Positions 1 through 7,172 of a DNA stretch of 35,740 nucleotides are shown one piece after another. Each line of letters begins with the position of its first letter. Positions within the stretch are counted from its first letter, which is position 1. The stretch is from an uncultured Paracoccaceae bacterium (GTDB taxonomy: Bacteria > Pseudomonadota > Alphaproteobacteria > Rhodobacterales > Rhodobacteraceae). The stretch spans positions 1 through 35,740 of the forward strand of contig CAIYZT010000254.1 of assembly GCA_903930735.1 (NCBI GenBank), given 5' to 3'. The position numbers and the translations under genes were made by a program. The notes beneath the pieces are model-generated. The model had not been told where the DNA came from and did not search any database. It was given only the letters and a program-made list of their open reading frames with translations.

Positions 1-429
1 CCCGCCCCGCGCAATATAGCCCTGTCGCGCCAGATACCCGTCGAACTGCCCGAAAAGCGCATCGACCATCCCCGCCTTCGCCAAAGCTTCCCGGTACAGC
101 CAGACCGTCATGGCGTCAGGCACCCGGTCCCCGAGACCAAGGTCCAAAAACCGCATGAAAGAAAGCCGGTCACGGACCTGATACTCGATCTGATCGTCCG
201 ACAGGTTGTAAAGCGCGCTCAGAACCAGCGTCTTGAACATCAGAACCACAACCATCGGCTTGCGCCCGGCGCGGGATTTCCGCGCCTCGGTTGGCTTGCG
301 CCAGACCCGCTCCAGTACAGGCCGGAACTCCTCCCATGGCACGACGGCGCTTATCTAGACCAGCGGGTCCTTCTTCGCATCCAGGCTCGCGTAACGATCC
401 GAAAGATCAAAGAAACCCATCTGCGCCAT
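1..429 (-). pseudogene. IS5-family transposase, nonsense mutation, 3' end off window
   Basis: The minus-strand frame starts at 429 with MAQMGFFDLSDRYASLD and continues with PWEEFRPVLERVWRKP, MFKTLVLSALYNLSDDQIE and DRLSFMRFLDLGLGDRVPD. These are N-terminal landmarks of IS5-group DDE transposases. Codon 25 (355-357) is TAG where relatives usually have a glutamate codon (PLVEI), so a single G-to-T change explains the stop. The frame is otherwise open to the window edge. The catalytic DDE residues lie beyond the window and cannot be checked. Confidence 0.8.
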
Positions 430-502
430 GACAACCAGCCTCATCTCACTCTGTCCCAATGTCTACACCGCCGTCAGATCAGGCGCAATTTTTAGAGGTG
501 CC
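1..502 (-). mobile_element. IS5-family insertion sequence, 5' part only
   Basis: The element holds the transposase start and, further right, an outer end at about 482-502 whose minus-strand reading starts GGGCACCTCTAAAAATTGCG. That is the usual look of terminal inverted repeats in this IS5 subgroup. The other end lies outside the window, so target duplication cannot be checked. The transposase inside carries a nonsense codon, so this copy is probably dead unless trans-complemented. Confidence 0.75.
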
Positions 503-578
503 CGGAAGTCCGACGGCGATGACGAGACGCTGGAGCAGCGCCAGATCGGCAAATAGTCTGATGGGCTTGAAGGCGAAA

Positions 579-608
579 GCCGCCGACCGGGTACCGGTCG
601 ACGGCGGC
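579..608. repeat. GC-rich imperfect inverted repeat
   Basis: GCCGCCG (579-585) and ACCGG (586-590) face CCGGT (594-598) and CGGCGGC (602-608), with a 3-base loop and a 3-base bulge. It lies just downstream of the DUF3489 gene on that gene's strand. No T-run follows, so it is not a convincing terminator, but it could stabilise the 3' end of the message. The stretch 503-634 otherwise shows no gene I recognise. Confidence 0.4.
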
Positions 609-634
609 GCAAGGGGCAGCGGTGCGGCCTTCGA

Positions 635-1135
635 TCAGGCTGAAGGAATATTGTAGCAGCGCCCTCTGCCATCCACCTTCTCGGAGGTGATGGTCAGGCC
701 GAGCTTCTTCTTCAGCGCCCCGGACAGGAAGCCCCTTGCGGTGTGACCGGCCCACTTAGTTGCGGCTATGATCTCGGCGATGGTCGCGCCGCCTTCGGAT
801 TTCATCAGCGCAATCACCCCCTCTTGCTTGGTGCCGCTGCGCTGGTGCTTGGGGACTGGAGTGGGCTCGGGGTTCTCTGGCGCGTCGCCGATCCAGAGGG
901 TTTGATGGGCCAGTGGCGTGGCGCGCAGGGTCAGCGAACCCGCTTCGCCATGCCGCCAAACAGTATCCGGGTCAGCGGCGGGGATTTCCTCGATCAACCC
1001 GCGCTTCAGGAGGCTCTTGCAGATGTTGCCCACAGCGCCGCCCTTGAGGTTGGCGGTGACCGGGAAGATCAGGCCATTCTCGCGGGCGCAGGCGCTGCTG
1101 AGGATCAGGGTCTGGGTGTCGGTGAGGTCGGTCAT
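635..1135 (-). CDS. DUF3489 domain-containing protein
   Basis: A 166-residue protein. Its C-terminal half (GTKQEGVIALMKSEGGATIA through LKKKLGLTITSEKVDGRGR) matches DUF3489, a small alphaproteobacterial domain of unknown function often found with mobile or phage-like gene sets; the helical pattern suggests a winged-helix-like fold. The N-terminal half (TQTLILSSACARENGLIFP) is also typical of the family. I chose the start at 1135 because AGGAG lies eight bases upstream. An alternative ATG at 1153 overlaps the stop of the upstream gene as ATGA. The gene is intact although its upstream partner is truncated, so it may have lost its promoter. Function unknown. Confidence 0.75.
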   Translation of the reverse strand: MTDLTDTQTLILSSACARENGLIFPVTANLKGGAVGNICKSLLKRGLIEEIPAADPDTVWRHGEAGSLTLRATPLAHQTLWIGDAPENPEPTPVPKHQRSGTKQEGVIALMKSEGGATIAEIIAATKWAGHTARGFLSGALKKKLGLTITSEKVDGRGRCYNIPSA

Positions 1136-1149
1136 GGTTCTGGCTCCTG

Positions 1150-1326
1150 TCATTCGGCATGGTCGGAAAGGAAGGCGTTGATGCGGGCGAGCAGATCGTT
1201 GTGGCCAGTCGCGTCGGCCCCGATGATGACATCGCCATCATCGTCGGTTTGCAGATCGGCGATCTCGAGCAGCAAGGCGATGGCGTCGTCGCAGGCGGTG
1301 AGGCGTTCGGCCTTAGTGCTTCTGCG
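1150..1326 (-). pseudogene. 3' stub of the small gene upstream of DUF3489
   Basis: The last 58 codons of a minus-strand frame read RRSTKAERLTACDDAIALLL, then EIADLQTDDDGDVIIGADAT and GHNDLLARINAFLSDHAE. This acidic, helical composition looks genuinely coding and sits where DUF3489 genes often have a short partner. No start codon fits the conserved part: further upstream the frame runs into sequence belonging to the IS3-type remnant. I infer that the 5' end was removed by that insertion or a later deletion. Its stop overlaps an alternative DUF3489 start (ATGA), which suggests former translational coupling. Confidence 0.5.
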
Positions 1327-1365
1327 GGGGCAGGCTCTACATCCCGATGGCGCGCGCTCGCCGCC

Positions 1366-1399
1366 GCCATTGGCGTTTGAACCAATGGCGCGCCATTGT
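1366..1399. repeat. Inverted repeat at the left border of the IS3 remnant
   Basis: GCCATTGG (1366-1373) and CCAATGGC (1382-1389) form a perfect 8-bp inverted repeat around an 8-base centre. A further GCCATTG follows at 1393-1399. A related string, CCAATGGCGTTTG, recurs inside the IS3 remnant near 1578, where extra bases break the transposase frame. This suggests local duplication during the rearrangement. Confidence 0.45.
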
Positions 1400-1404
1400 C
1401 GGCT

Positions 1405-1740
1405 CCCCGGACCGATGGCGGACGGTGCCTGGCGCGACAATGTCCTCGTCGAACGGCTTTGGCAGGCCATCAAATATGAGGAGGTCTGCCTGCGGGCATA
1501 CACCAGCTTCTCGGAAGCGCGAGCATCCATCGGGCGCGACATCGTCTTCTGCAACACCGTTCGCAGGCGCACCCGGACCAATGGCGTTTGCCTGGCGCAC
1601 CCCGCATTCATCGCTTGACGGCAAAACCCCCGATCAGGCTTACTTCAACCGGTTGTTGCCGGTTCCGGTCGCAGCATAATCAGGGCGGAAATCCACTTAA
1701 AAAACGCCTGGAACCTGTTCAGACGAACCGAACCACCTCT
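1405..1740 (+). mobile_element. IS3-family insertion sequence remnant, right end
   Basis: The last part of an OrfB-type transposase is followed by a non-coding tail with CTGTTCAGACGAACCGAACC and CACCTCT at 1715-1740. Right ends of the IS407/IS51-like IS3 subgroup usually end CTGTTCAGACAAGCCGAGCC then ACCTCA, so the right boundary is intact or nearly so. The left two thirds of the element are missing. The left border is an estimate. Confidence 0.7.
1415..1679 (+). pseudogene. IS3-family OrfB transposase, C-terminal fragment, frameshifted
   Basis: Frame one gives GAWRDNVLVERLWQAIKYEE and then ASIGRDIVFCN, the conserved C-terminal block of the IS3 rve integrase core (including the ERLW...IKYEE stretch with the last acidic catalytic residue). 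A second frame then gives PHSSLDGKTPDQAYFNRLLP, which normally follows within a few residues. About 36 extra bases (roughly 1554-1590) lie between the two, so the frame is broken by an insertion. The N-terminal two thirds are absent. Confidence 0.7.
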
Positions 1741-1751
1741 GTCAAACGATC

Positions 1752-1781
1752 TTGCACTGTGACAGGCAAGTTCGCTAGCAT
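1752..1781 (+). promoter_or_regulatory. Candidate sigma70 promoter for the amide operon
   Basis: TTGCAC (1752-1757) is followed after 18 bases by TAGCAT (1776-1781). It is the best -35/-10 pair I see between the IS3 end and the operon. A start near 1789 would give a leader of about 270 bases containing the inverted repeat, a hexaloop hairpin and the terminator. Inference only. Confidence 0.35.
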
Positions 1782-1798
1782 GTACCCTCTTGCGGCTT

Positions 1799-1883
1799 TG
1801 ATGATGTAACCGCCCCCCCCTATGCCATCGGCGTGCCAAGGTGGGTTTGCGACAATCCACAATGGAGGGCGGTTATATCATCA
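1799..1883. repeat. 17-bp inverted repeat forming an 85-base hairpin
   Basis: GATGATGTAACCGCCC (1800-1815) is the reverse complement of GGGCGGTTATATCATC (1867-1882) except for one base, which would be a G-U pair in RNA. One more T-A pair closes the base (1799/1883). The 51-base centre contains a C8 run and a smaller pairing (GTGG with CCAC). It starts 59 bases after the IS3 right end. It could be a small non-autonomous insertion, a recombination site or a structured part of the operon leader. Confidence 0.6.
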
Positions 1884-1934
1884 GACCCCCGCGAGGTGGT
1901 AAATGGCGCAATAGCCGCTCAGAAGCCCGTTGAC

Positions 1935-1952
1935 CTGTGGGCAGAACCACGG
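1935..1952 (+). promoter_or_regulatory. Hexaloop stem-loop, possible AmiR (ANTAR) target
   Basis: CTGTGG (1935-1940) and CCACGG (1947-1952) pair around the six-base loop GCAGAA. ANTAR proteins bind paired stem-loops with hexanucleotide loops in which A1 and G4 are conserved; here G4 is present and A1 is not. A second stem follows at 1971-1983 (CGGC/GCCG, five-base loop). Position upstream of the terminator fits the known layout; identity is inference. Confidence 0.3.
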
Positions 1953-1998
1953 CACTCTGTGCCTATATATCGGCAGATCGCCGGAAAGGCATCCGCGC

Positions 1999-2048
1999 CC
2001 CGATGTTCAGGCCTCTTCATTGCAGGTCTGGAGTCGGGCTTTTTCTTT
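1999..2048 (+). terminator. Intrinsic terminator in the leader directly before amiC
   Basis: CCCGA (1999-2003) pairs with TCGGG (2034-2038). Inside, CAGGCCT (2008-2014) pairs with AGGTCTG (2024-2030) around a nine-base loop. T5-C-T3 follows at 2040-2048. The amiC ribosome binding site AGGTGG begins on the next base. No gene lies immediately upstream for it to terminate, so it acts on the operon's own leader, as expected for an AmiR antitermination target. Confidence 0.75.
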
Positions 2049-2062
2049 AGGTGGACTTGCAC

Positions 2063-3142
2063 ATGAAACGCCGCATCGAACTTGGGTTGCTGTATTCCCG
2101 GACGGGCAGCTATTCGCTGATCTCCGAGGCAAGCCGTGCCGGGGCTTTGGCGGCGATTGATCAGATCAACGCTGATCCCGGCTTACCGGTTTGCTTTGTG
2201 CCGATTGAACGCGACCCCGGCGGTAATGCCGATGCCTACGGTCCGCTGTGCGAGGAAATCCTGCGCGACAGCGCTACGCGCCATGTGGTGGGCTGCGTGA
2301 CATCGTGGAGCCGCAAAGAGGTGATCCCCAGTCTGGAAAAGCTGGGCGGAACGCTGTGGTATGCACTGCCCTATGAGGGGTTCGAGGCGTCTGACCATGT
2401 GGTCTATACCCACGCCTGCCCGAACCAGCACCTTTTGCCACTGCTTGATTGGGCGATGTCGGCGCACGGGCGGCGCGCCTATCTGACGGGCTCGAACTAC
2501 ATCTGGGGCTGGGAGATCGACCGACTGACGCGGGCGACGATCACAGATGCGGGTGGCGAAATACTGGGCGAACGCTATCTTGCGATCGGTGCGTTGGATG
2601 TGGGGCGGATGATTGATGAAATTCGCGCCACTCGCCCGGATTTCGTGCTGAATTCGCTGGTCGGGGCGTCGTCTTACGAATTTCTGCGGGCTTACCGCGC
2701 GCTTGGCTTGACGGATCCACATTTCAGGGCCGACCGTTGCCCGGTGTTGTCGTGCAATCTGACCGAATGCGAATTTCCACCTTTGGGCGAGGCGGCTGAA
2801 GGGCTGATCGCGGCGGGGCCATATTTTCGCGGCGTAGCGGGTTGGCCGGGGCCCGGAAATTTCGGCTCTGCACATGAGGCGGCGAGTTTCGCGGCGGTGC
2901 ACGAATTGGCACGGCTTTTGTCGCGCAGGCCGTGGGCAGAGGCCATGTCTCTGGCGCAGTTGTTGGAAGGTATGGGTGGCCCTATTGACAAAGGCACGCA
3001 TCACACGGCCCTGCCGGTGATCATCGCTCAGGTGCGCGACGGGGCGTTCCGCGTGATCCAGCATCGGGGCGAGGTGGCAGGCGATCCCGACCTGACCCGC
3101 GGCCCGCCATCTGCGGCGCAGCCCTTGCGGGTGGTGTCATGA
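2063..3142 (+). CDS. amiC: AmiC-like amide-sensing regulator
   Basis: A 359-residue periplasmic-binding-protein fold (Peripla_BP_6 type) matching Pseudomonas AmiC along its length: IELGLLYSRTGSYSLI, RDPGGNADAYGPLCEEILRD, VGCVTSWSRKEVIPSLEKLG, YALPYEGFEASDHVVY and GSNYIWGWE. There is no signal peptide, so it stays in the cytoplasm. In the known system AmiC holds the antiterminator AmiR inactive until a short-chain amide binds AmiC. The start at 2063 is preferred over the in-frame GTG at 2051 because AGGTGG (2049-2054) then sits at proper spacing. Its stop overlaps the amiR start (ATGA), supporting 1:1 synthesis. It heads an amide uptake and hydrolysis operon behind a leader terminator. Confidence 0.85.
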   Translation: MKRRIELGLLYSRTGSYSLISEASRAGALAAIDQINADPGLPVCFVPIERDPGGNADAYGPLCEEILRDSATRHVVGCVTSWSRKEVIPSLEKLGGTLWYALPYEGFEASDHVVYTHACPNQHLLPLLDWAMSAHGRRAYLTGSNYIWGWEIDRLTRATITDAGGEILGERYLAIGALDVGRMIDEIRATRPDFVLNSLVGASSYEFLRAYRALGLTDPHFRADRCPVLSCNLTECEFPPLGEAAEGLIAAGPYFRGVAGWPGPGNFGSAHEAASFAAVHELARLLSRRPWAEAMSLAQLLEGMGGPIDKGTHHTALPVIIAQVRDGAFRVIQHRGEVAGDPDLTRGPPSAAQPLRVVS

Positions 3143-3744
3143 AGCGGCAGGTGCGGATTCAAAACCTTGGGCGCGCGCGGGTGACGATCCTGCATCGCCC
3201 GGATCATACCGTGCAAGCTTTGACACGGCAATTGGTAGCAATCGGCTTGATTCTCGATCAGGTTTGGCCGGAATTGGGGCCAGAGGCCCTGGCGGTCGAT
3301 TTCATCTTTTTCGATGCCGATATGGGCTATGACGGACAGTTTCCATGGGCTGCAGGGGCGGCACCCATGCCGATGATCGCGCTGATCGGATCCGAGGCTC
3401 CGGGGCGGATCGAATGGTTTTTGCAGATCGGCGCCCATGCGCAATTGCTGAAACCTGTGGGTGACAGTGGCACCTATTCGGCACTACTTATCGCGCGGGA
3501 TGGCTTTGACCGTCAGCGCGCGTTGGGGGCACAGATCGCCGATTTGCGGCGACGCGTGGATGAACGCCAGACTGTGGTTAAGGCGGTGGCGCTGTTGGCT
3601 GCGATGGGCAAGACCGGCGCTGGAGCCTATGCGCAGGTGCGCCAGATGGCGATGGCATGGCGGATCCGCTTTGAAGATGCCGCCCTGCGGGTAGTTGCGC
3701 GCCATACATCTGGAGGCGGCAATGACCAGCGCAATCGGGGTTGA
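3139..3744 (+). CDS. amiR: AmiR-like ANTAR antiterminator
   Basis: A 201-residue protein. The N-terminal two thirds resemble a degenerate response-regulator receiver (FIFFDADMGYDG, MIALIGSEAPGRIEWFLQIG, AHAQLLKPV), as in Pseudomonas AmiR, where no phosphorylation is needed. The C-terminal ~60 residues fit an ANTAR RNA-binding domain after a short coiled coil (DLRRRVDERQTVVKAVALLA, then YAQVRQMAMAWRIRFEDAAL). ANTAR proteins bind leader RNA hairpins and prevent termination. It overlaps amiC by four bases and the next permease gene by 23. The terminator at 1999-2048 is the obvious target, so AmiR would promote its own synthesis and that of everything downstream. Confidence 0.8.
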   Translation: MKRQVRIQNLGRARVTILHRPDHTVQALTRQLVAIGLILDQVWPELGPEALAVDFIFFDADMGYDGQFPWAAGAAPMPMIALIGSEAPGRIEWFLQIGAHAQLLKPVGDSGTYSALLIARDGFDRQRALGAQIADLRRRVDERQTVVKAVALLAAMGKTGAGAYAQVRQMAMAWRIRFEDAALRVVARHTSGGGNDQRNRG

Positions 3745-4606
3745 CGCCGCCCGTCCGAAGGGTGCTTTGGCACGGCTGTTGCAAAGAAAATTGGCCGTGT
3801 TCGGGCTGATACTGATTGCCGTCGTGCTGGCAGGGGCGGTGTTTGCGCCGCTGCTTGCCTCGTTCCCGCCAGACATGCAGAATTTCGACGGGCTGACGAT
3901 CCAGGGCGCGCCGATGCCGCCCGGCGGTGCCTATCCGATGGGCACCGACCTTTTGGGCCGCGATCTGTTCAGCCGGATTTTGTACGGCGCGCGGACCTCG
4001 CTGATCATTGGCGTTGTGGCGAACGGGCTTGCGCTGCTGATCGGTACGCTGGTCGGCATCACGGCGGGCTATTTCCGCGGCTGGATCGGGGCGGTGCTGA
4101 TGCGCTTTACCGACCTGATGATGGCCTTTCCGGCGTTGTTGCTGGCAATCTGTCTCGCGGCGATTTTCTCGCCGTCGCTATGGATCGTGGCCCTGGTCAT
4201 CGCACTGGTAAGCTGGGTGCAGACCGCACGGGTGATCTATACCGAAACCACGTCGCTGGCCGAGCGTGATTTCATCGCCGCCGAACGAACCTTGGGCGCA
4301 GGCACGGGCCGCATCCTGTTTCGGCACATCCTGCCGCATCTGATCCCCACCATCATCGTCTGGGGCACATTGGGGATTTCCACCACGGTGCTGCTGGAGG
4401 CCACGCTGTCGTTCCTTGGCGTCGGGGTGCAGCCGCCCACGCCAAGCTGGGGCAATATCATCTTCGAAAACCAGACCTACTTCCAATCGGCACCGTGGCT
4501 GGTGTTCATTCCCGGCGCTGCAATCATCCTGCTGGCGTTGGCTTTCAATCTGGTGGGTGATGCGCTGCGCGATGTACTGGACCCGACGCAAAGGGGGCGC
4601 GCGTGA
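3722..4606 (+). CDS. ABC transporter permease, DppC/OppC type
   Basis: A 294-residue inner-membrane permease of the peptide/opine/nickel class. It has an N-terminal helix (LAVFGLILIAVVLAGAVFAP), the DppC signature GTDLLGRDLFSRILYGARTS, and five further helices of the BPD_transp_1 domain. The EAA loop that contacts the ATPase is ERDFIAAERTLGAGTGRILF. The start at 3722 has GGAGG just upstream and overlaps amiR. It presumably pairs with the following DppB-type permease. The operon context (amide sensor, amidase) points to import of an amide or amide-containing compound rather than peptides; the true substrate cannot be read from sequence. Confidence 0.88.
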   Translation: MTSAIGVDAARPKGALARLLQRKLAVFGLILIAVVLAGAVFAPLLASFPPDMQNFDGLTIQGAPMPPGGAYPMGTDLLGRDLFSRILYGARTSLIIGVVANGLALLIGTLVGITAGYFRGWIGAVLMRFTDLMMAFPALLLAICLAAIFSPSLWIVALVIALVSWVQTARVIYTETTSLAERDFIAAERTLGAGTGRILFRHILPHLIPTIIVWGTLGISTTVLLEATLSFLGVGVQPPTPSWGNIIFENQTYFQSAPWLVFIPGAAIILLALAFNLVGDALRDVLDPTQRGRA

Positions 4607-5526
4607 TGGCGGGCTACATCCTCCGCCGCCTGATCCAATCGGCACTGATCCTGTTGGGGGTGGCGTTCGTCACCTTCTTCCTGCTGTTCGTGCTGCCCGC
4701 CGACCCGGTCCGCCAGATCGCCGGGCGCTCGGCCACGGCGGAAACGGTCGAGAATATCCGCCAGCAACTCGGCCTCGACAAGCCCTTTCTTGTGCAGTTT
4801 TTCCGTTACCTGGGCGGGCTGGTGCAGGGCGATCTGGGGCGCAGCTATTTGCAGAAATCCGAGGTGTCCTTGCTGATCGCCTCGCGCTTGCCCGCCACGT
4901 TGCTGCTGATGGTGGCGGCGATTTTTTGCGAGTTGGCGATCGGGCTTTCGATGGGCATCACCGCCGCACTTCGGCGGGATCGCTTTACCGATCAGGCGCT
5001 GATGCTGACCTCGTTTGTCACCGTCTCTGCCCCGCAATTCGTGGTCAGCCTGCTGATGCTTTACGTTTTCGCGGTGAAACTCGGCTGGTTTCCGATTGGC
5101 GGTTATGGCACCTTCCGGCATCTGGTGTTGCCCGCGATCACTTTGGGGATCCTCGGATCGGGCTGGTATTCCCGCATGATGCGATCCTCGATGATCGACG
5201 TGATGCGCACCGACTACATCCGCACCGCCCGTGCCAAGGGGCTGACCCGTGCCCGCGTCGTGCTGGGCCATGCCTTGCCCAATGCGATCCTACCCATCAT
5301 CGCCATGATAGGCATTGACATCGGCGTCTTCATGGGCGGCATTGTGGTGGTGGAATCCGTCTTTGGCTGGCCCGGCATCGGACAGCTTGCGTGGCAGGCG
5401 ATCCAGCGCATCGACATCCCGATCATCATGGGCGTCACGCTGGTTTCTGCGGCAGCCATCGTGCTGGGCAACCTTCTGGCCGACCTGATCGTTCCGTTCA
5501 TCGACCCCCGAATCCGGCTGCGCTAG
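4606..5526 (+). CDS. ABC transporter permease, DppB/OppB type
   Basis: A 306-residue inner-membrane permease. The N-terminus YILRRLIQSALILLGVAFVT with the following LPADPVRQIAG is the DppB-type signature (long periplasmic segment after helix one). The EAA loop DYIRTARAKGLTRARVVLGH is clear, and the C-terminus IDPRIRLR is typical. The start is ATG 4606, overlapping the previous stop as TGATG; GTG 4603 is an alternative. In this class DppB normally precedes DppC; here the order is reversed. It would form the transmembrane heterodimer with the upstream permease. Confidence 0.88.
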   Translation: MAGYILRRLIQSALILLGVAFVTFFLLFVLPADPVRQIAGRSATAETVENIRQQLGLDKPFLVQFFRYLGGLVQGDLGRSYLQKSEVSLLIASRLPATLLLMVAAIFCELAIGLSMGITAALRRDRFTDQALMLTSFVTVSAPQFVVSLLMLYVFAVKLGWFPIGGYGTFRHLVLPAITLGILGSGWYSRMMRSSMIDVMRTDYIRTARAKGLTRARVVLGHALPNAILPIIAMIGIDIGVFMGGIVVVESVFGWPGIGQLAWQAIQRIDIPIIMGVTLVSAAAIVLGNLLADLIVPFIDPRIRLR

Positions 5527-5556
5527 GCCGGTCCAACAAACCAACAGGAGAGAAAA

Positions 5557-7170
5557 ATGACAAAATTTCTGACTTCCACCGCGCTCGTGCTTTCGCTGGC
5601 CCTGCCCGCAATGGCCCAAGACTACACCCCCGATCCTGCGGCCAAGGCGGGCGGGTCGATCACCGTCACCTACAAGGACGATGTGGCGACGCTGGACCCC
5701 GCCATCGGCTATGACTGGCAGAACTGGTCGATGATCAAATCGCTGTTCGACGGGCTGATGGATTATGTGCCGGGCACCACGACCCTGCGCCCCGGACTGG
5801 CCGAAAGCTATGAAATCTCGGCCGACGGCATGTCGTTCACCTTCAAACTGCGCCCCGGCGTCAAGTTCCACAATGGCCGCGAGATGACGGCCGATGATGT
5901 GAAATACTCGCTCGACCGGGTGACAAACCCCGCCACCCAATCCCCCGGCGCCGGCTTCTTCGCTTCGATTGCGGGCTATGATACGGTTGCCGATGGCAAC
6001 GGGTTGTCGGGGGTTGCGGTCGTTGATCCGCTGACGGTGACGATCACCCTGTCGCGCCCGGATGCCACATTCCTGCATGTCATGGCGCTGAACTTTGCCA
6101 GCGTGGTGCCGAAAGAGGCGGTCGAGGCTGCGGGCGACGATTTTGGCAAGCAGCCGGTCGGGACCGGGGCGTTCAAGCTGGCGGAATGGACGCTGGGGCA
6201 GAAACTGGTATTTGCCAAGAACCCTGACTACTGGCGTGCAGGAGTGCCTTACCTTGATCAAGTGGTGTTCGAGGTGGGTCAGGAGCCTGTCGTGGCCCTG
6301 CTGCGGCTGCAAAGCGGCGAGGTGGACGTGCCCGGCGACGGCATCCCGCCCGCCAAGTTCACCGAAGTGATGGGCGATCCAGCACAGGCGGCGCGCGTGG
6401 TGGTGGGCGGGCAGTTGCACACCGGCTACATCACGCTGAACGTCACCTTGCCGCCGTTCGACAAGGTGGAAGTGCGGCAGGCGGTCAACATGGCGATCAA
6501 CAAGGATCGCATCGTGCAGATCATCAACGGGCGTGCGACGCCTGCCACGCAGCCGCTGCCACCCTCGATGCCGGGCTATACCGAAGGCTATGCAGGCTAT
6601 GCCTATGATGTGGAAGGTGCCAAGAAACTGCTGGCCGACGCTGGGCTGGCGGACGGGTTCGAGACGGAGTTGTTCGTGATGAACACCGACCCGAACCCGC
6701 GCATTGCGCAGGCCATCCAGCAGGATCTGGCGGCCATCGGGATCAAGGCCAGCATCCAGAACCTCGCCCAAGCCAACGTGATCGAGGCGGGTAGCGCGGG
6801 CACCGCTCCGATGATCTGGTCGGGCGGCATGGGCTGGATCGCGGATTTTCCTGATCCGTCCAACTTCTACGGCCCGGTTCTGGGCTGCGCGGGTGCTGCG
6901 GCTGGCGGCTGGAACTGGTCCAAATTCTGCGATGCAGATCTTGATGCTAAAGCGACCGCCGCCGACAGCCTTGCCGATCCAGCCAAAGCTGCTGAGCGGC
7001 TGGCGATGTGGTCCGATGTCTATATGGGCGTGATGGAACAAGCGCCCTGGGTGCCGGTGTTCAACGAGGAACGCTATACGATGAAGTCCGAACGCATGGG
7101 CGGCGCGGACGCACTGTTCGTCGATCCGGTGTCGATCCCAGTCAACTATGACTATGTTTTCGTGAAGTAA
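5557..7170 (+). CDS. ABC transporter substrate-binding protein (SBP_bac_5)
   Basis: A 537-residue periplasmic binding protein. A Sec signal peptide (MTKFLTSTALVLSLALPAMA, then Q) is visible with an AxA cleavage site. Family 5 landmarks follow: TLDPAIGYDWQNWSM, LRPGLAESYEISADGMSFTF, KLRPGVKFHNGREMTADDV, VGTGAFKL and AVNMAINKDRIV. AGGAG lies six bases before the ATG. The gene sits between the permeases and the amidase and would deliver substrate to the two permeases. Family 5 members bind peptides, glycosides, opines or nickel; the amidase next door suggests an amide-type ligand, which is inference. Confidence 0.9.
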   Translation: MTKFLTSTALVLSLALPAMAQDYTPDPAAKAGGSITVTYKDDVATLDPAIGYDWQNWSMIKSLFDGLMDYVPGTTTLRPGLAESYEISADGMSFTFKLRPGVKFHNGREMTADDVKYSLDRVTNPATQSPGAGFFASIAGYDTVADGNGLSGVAVVDPLTVTITLSRPDATFLHVMALNFASVVPKEAVEAAGDDFGKQPVGTGAFKLAEWTLGQKLVFAKNPDYWRAGVPYLDQVVFEVGQEPVVALLRLQSGEVDVPGDGIPPAKFTEVMGDPAQAARVVVGGQLHTGYITLNVTLPPFDKVEVRQAVNMAINKDRIVQIINGRATPATQPLPPSMPGYTEGYAGYAYDVEGAKKLLADAGLADGFETELFVMNTDPNPRIAQAIQQDLAAIGIKASIQNLAQANVIEAGSAGTAPMIWSGGMGWIADFPDPSNFYGPVLGCAGAAAGGWNWSKFCDADLDAKATAADSLADPAKAAERLAMWSDVYMGVMEQAPWVPVFNEERYTMKSERMGGADALFVDPVSIPVNYDYVFVK

Positions 7171-7172
7171 TC

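Noticed and set aside
743-1414. Plus-strand frame over the DUF3489 region
   Set aside because: Antisense to DUF3489; only its last part (from about 1415) is real IS3 transposase sequence.
1799-1883. Integron attC site
   Set aside because: The arms contain TAAC and GTTA, but the RYYYAAC/GTTRRRY boxes and imperfect inner boxes are not properly arranged, and no integron integrase or cassettes are nearby.
5290-7041. 583-codon open frame on the minus strand
   Set aside because: Fully antisense to the binding-protein and permease genes; the His/Arg/Gly-rich composition is typical of GC-rich antisense frames, with no family motif.
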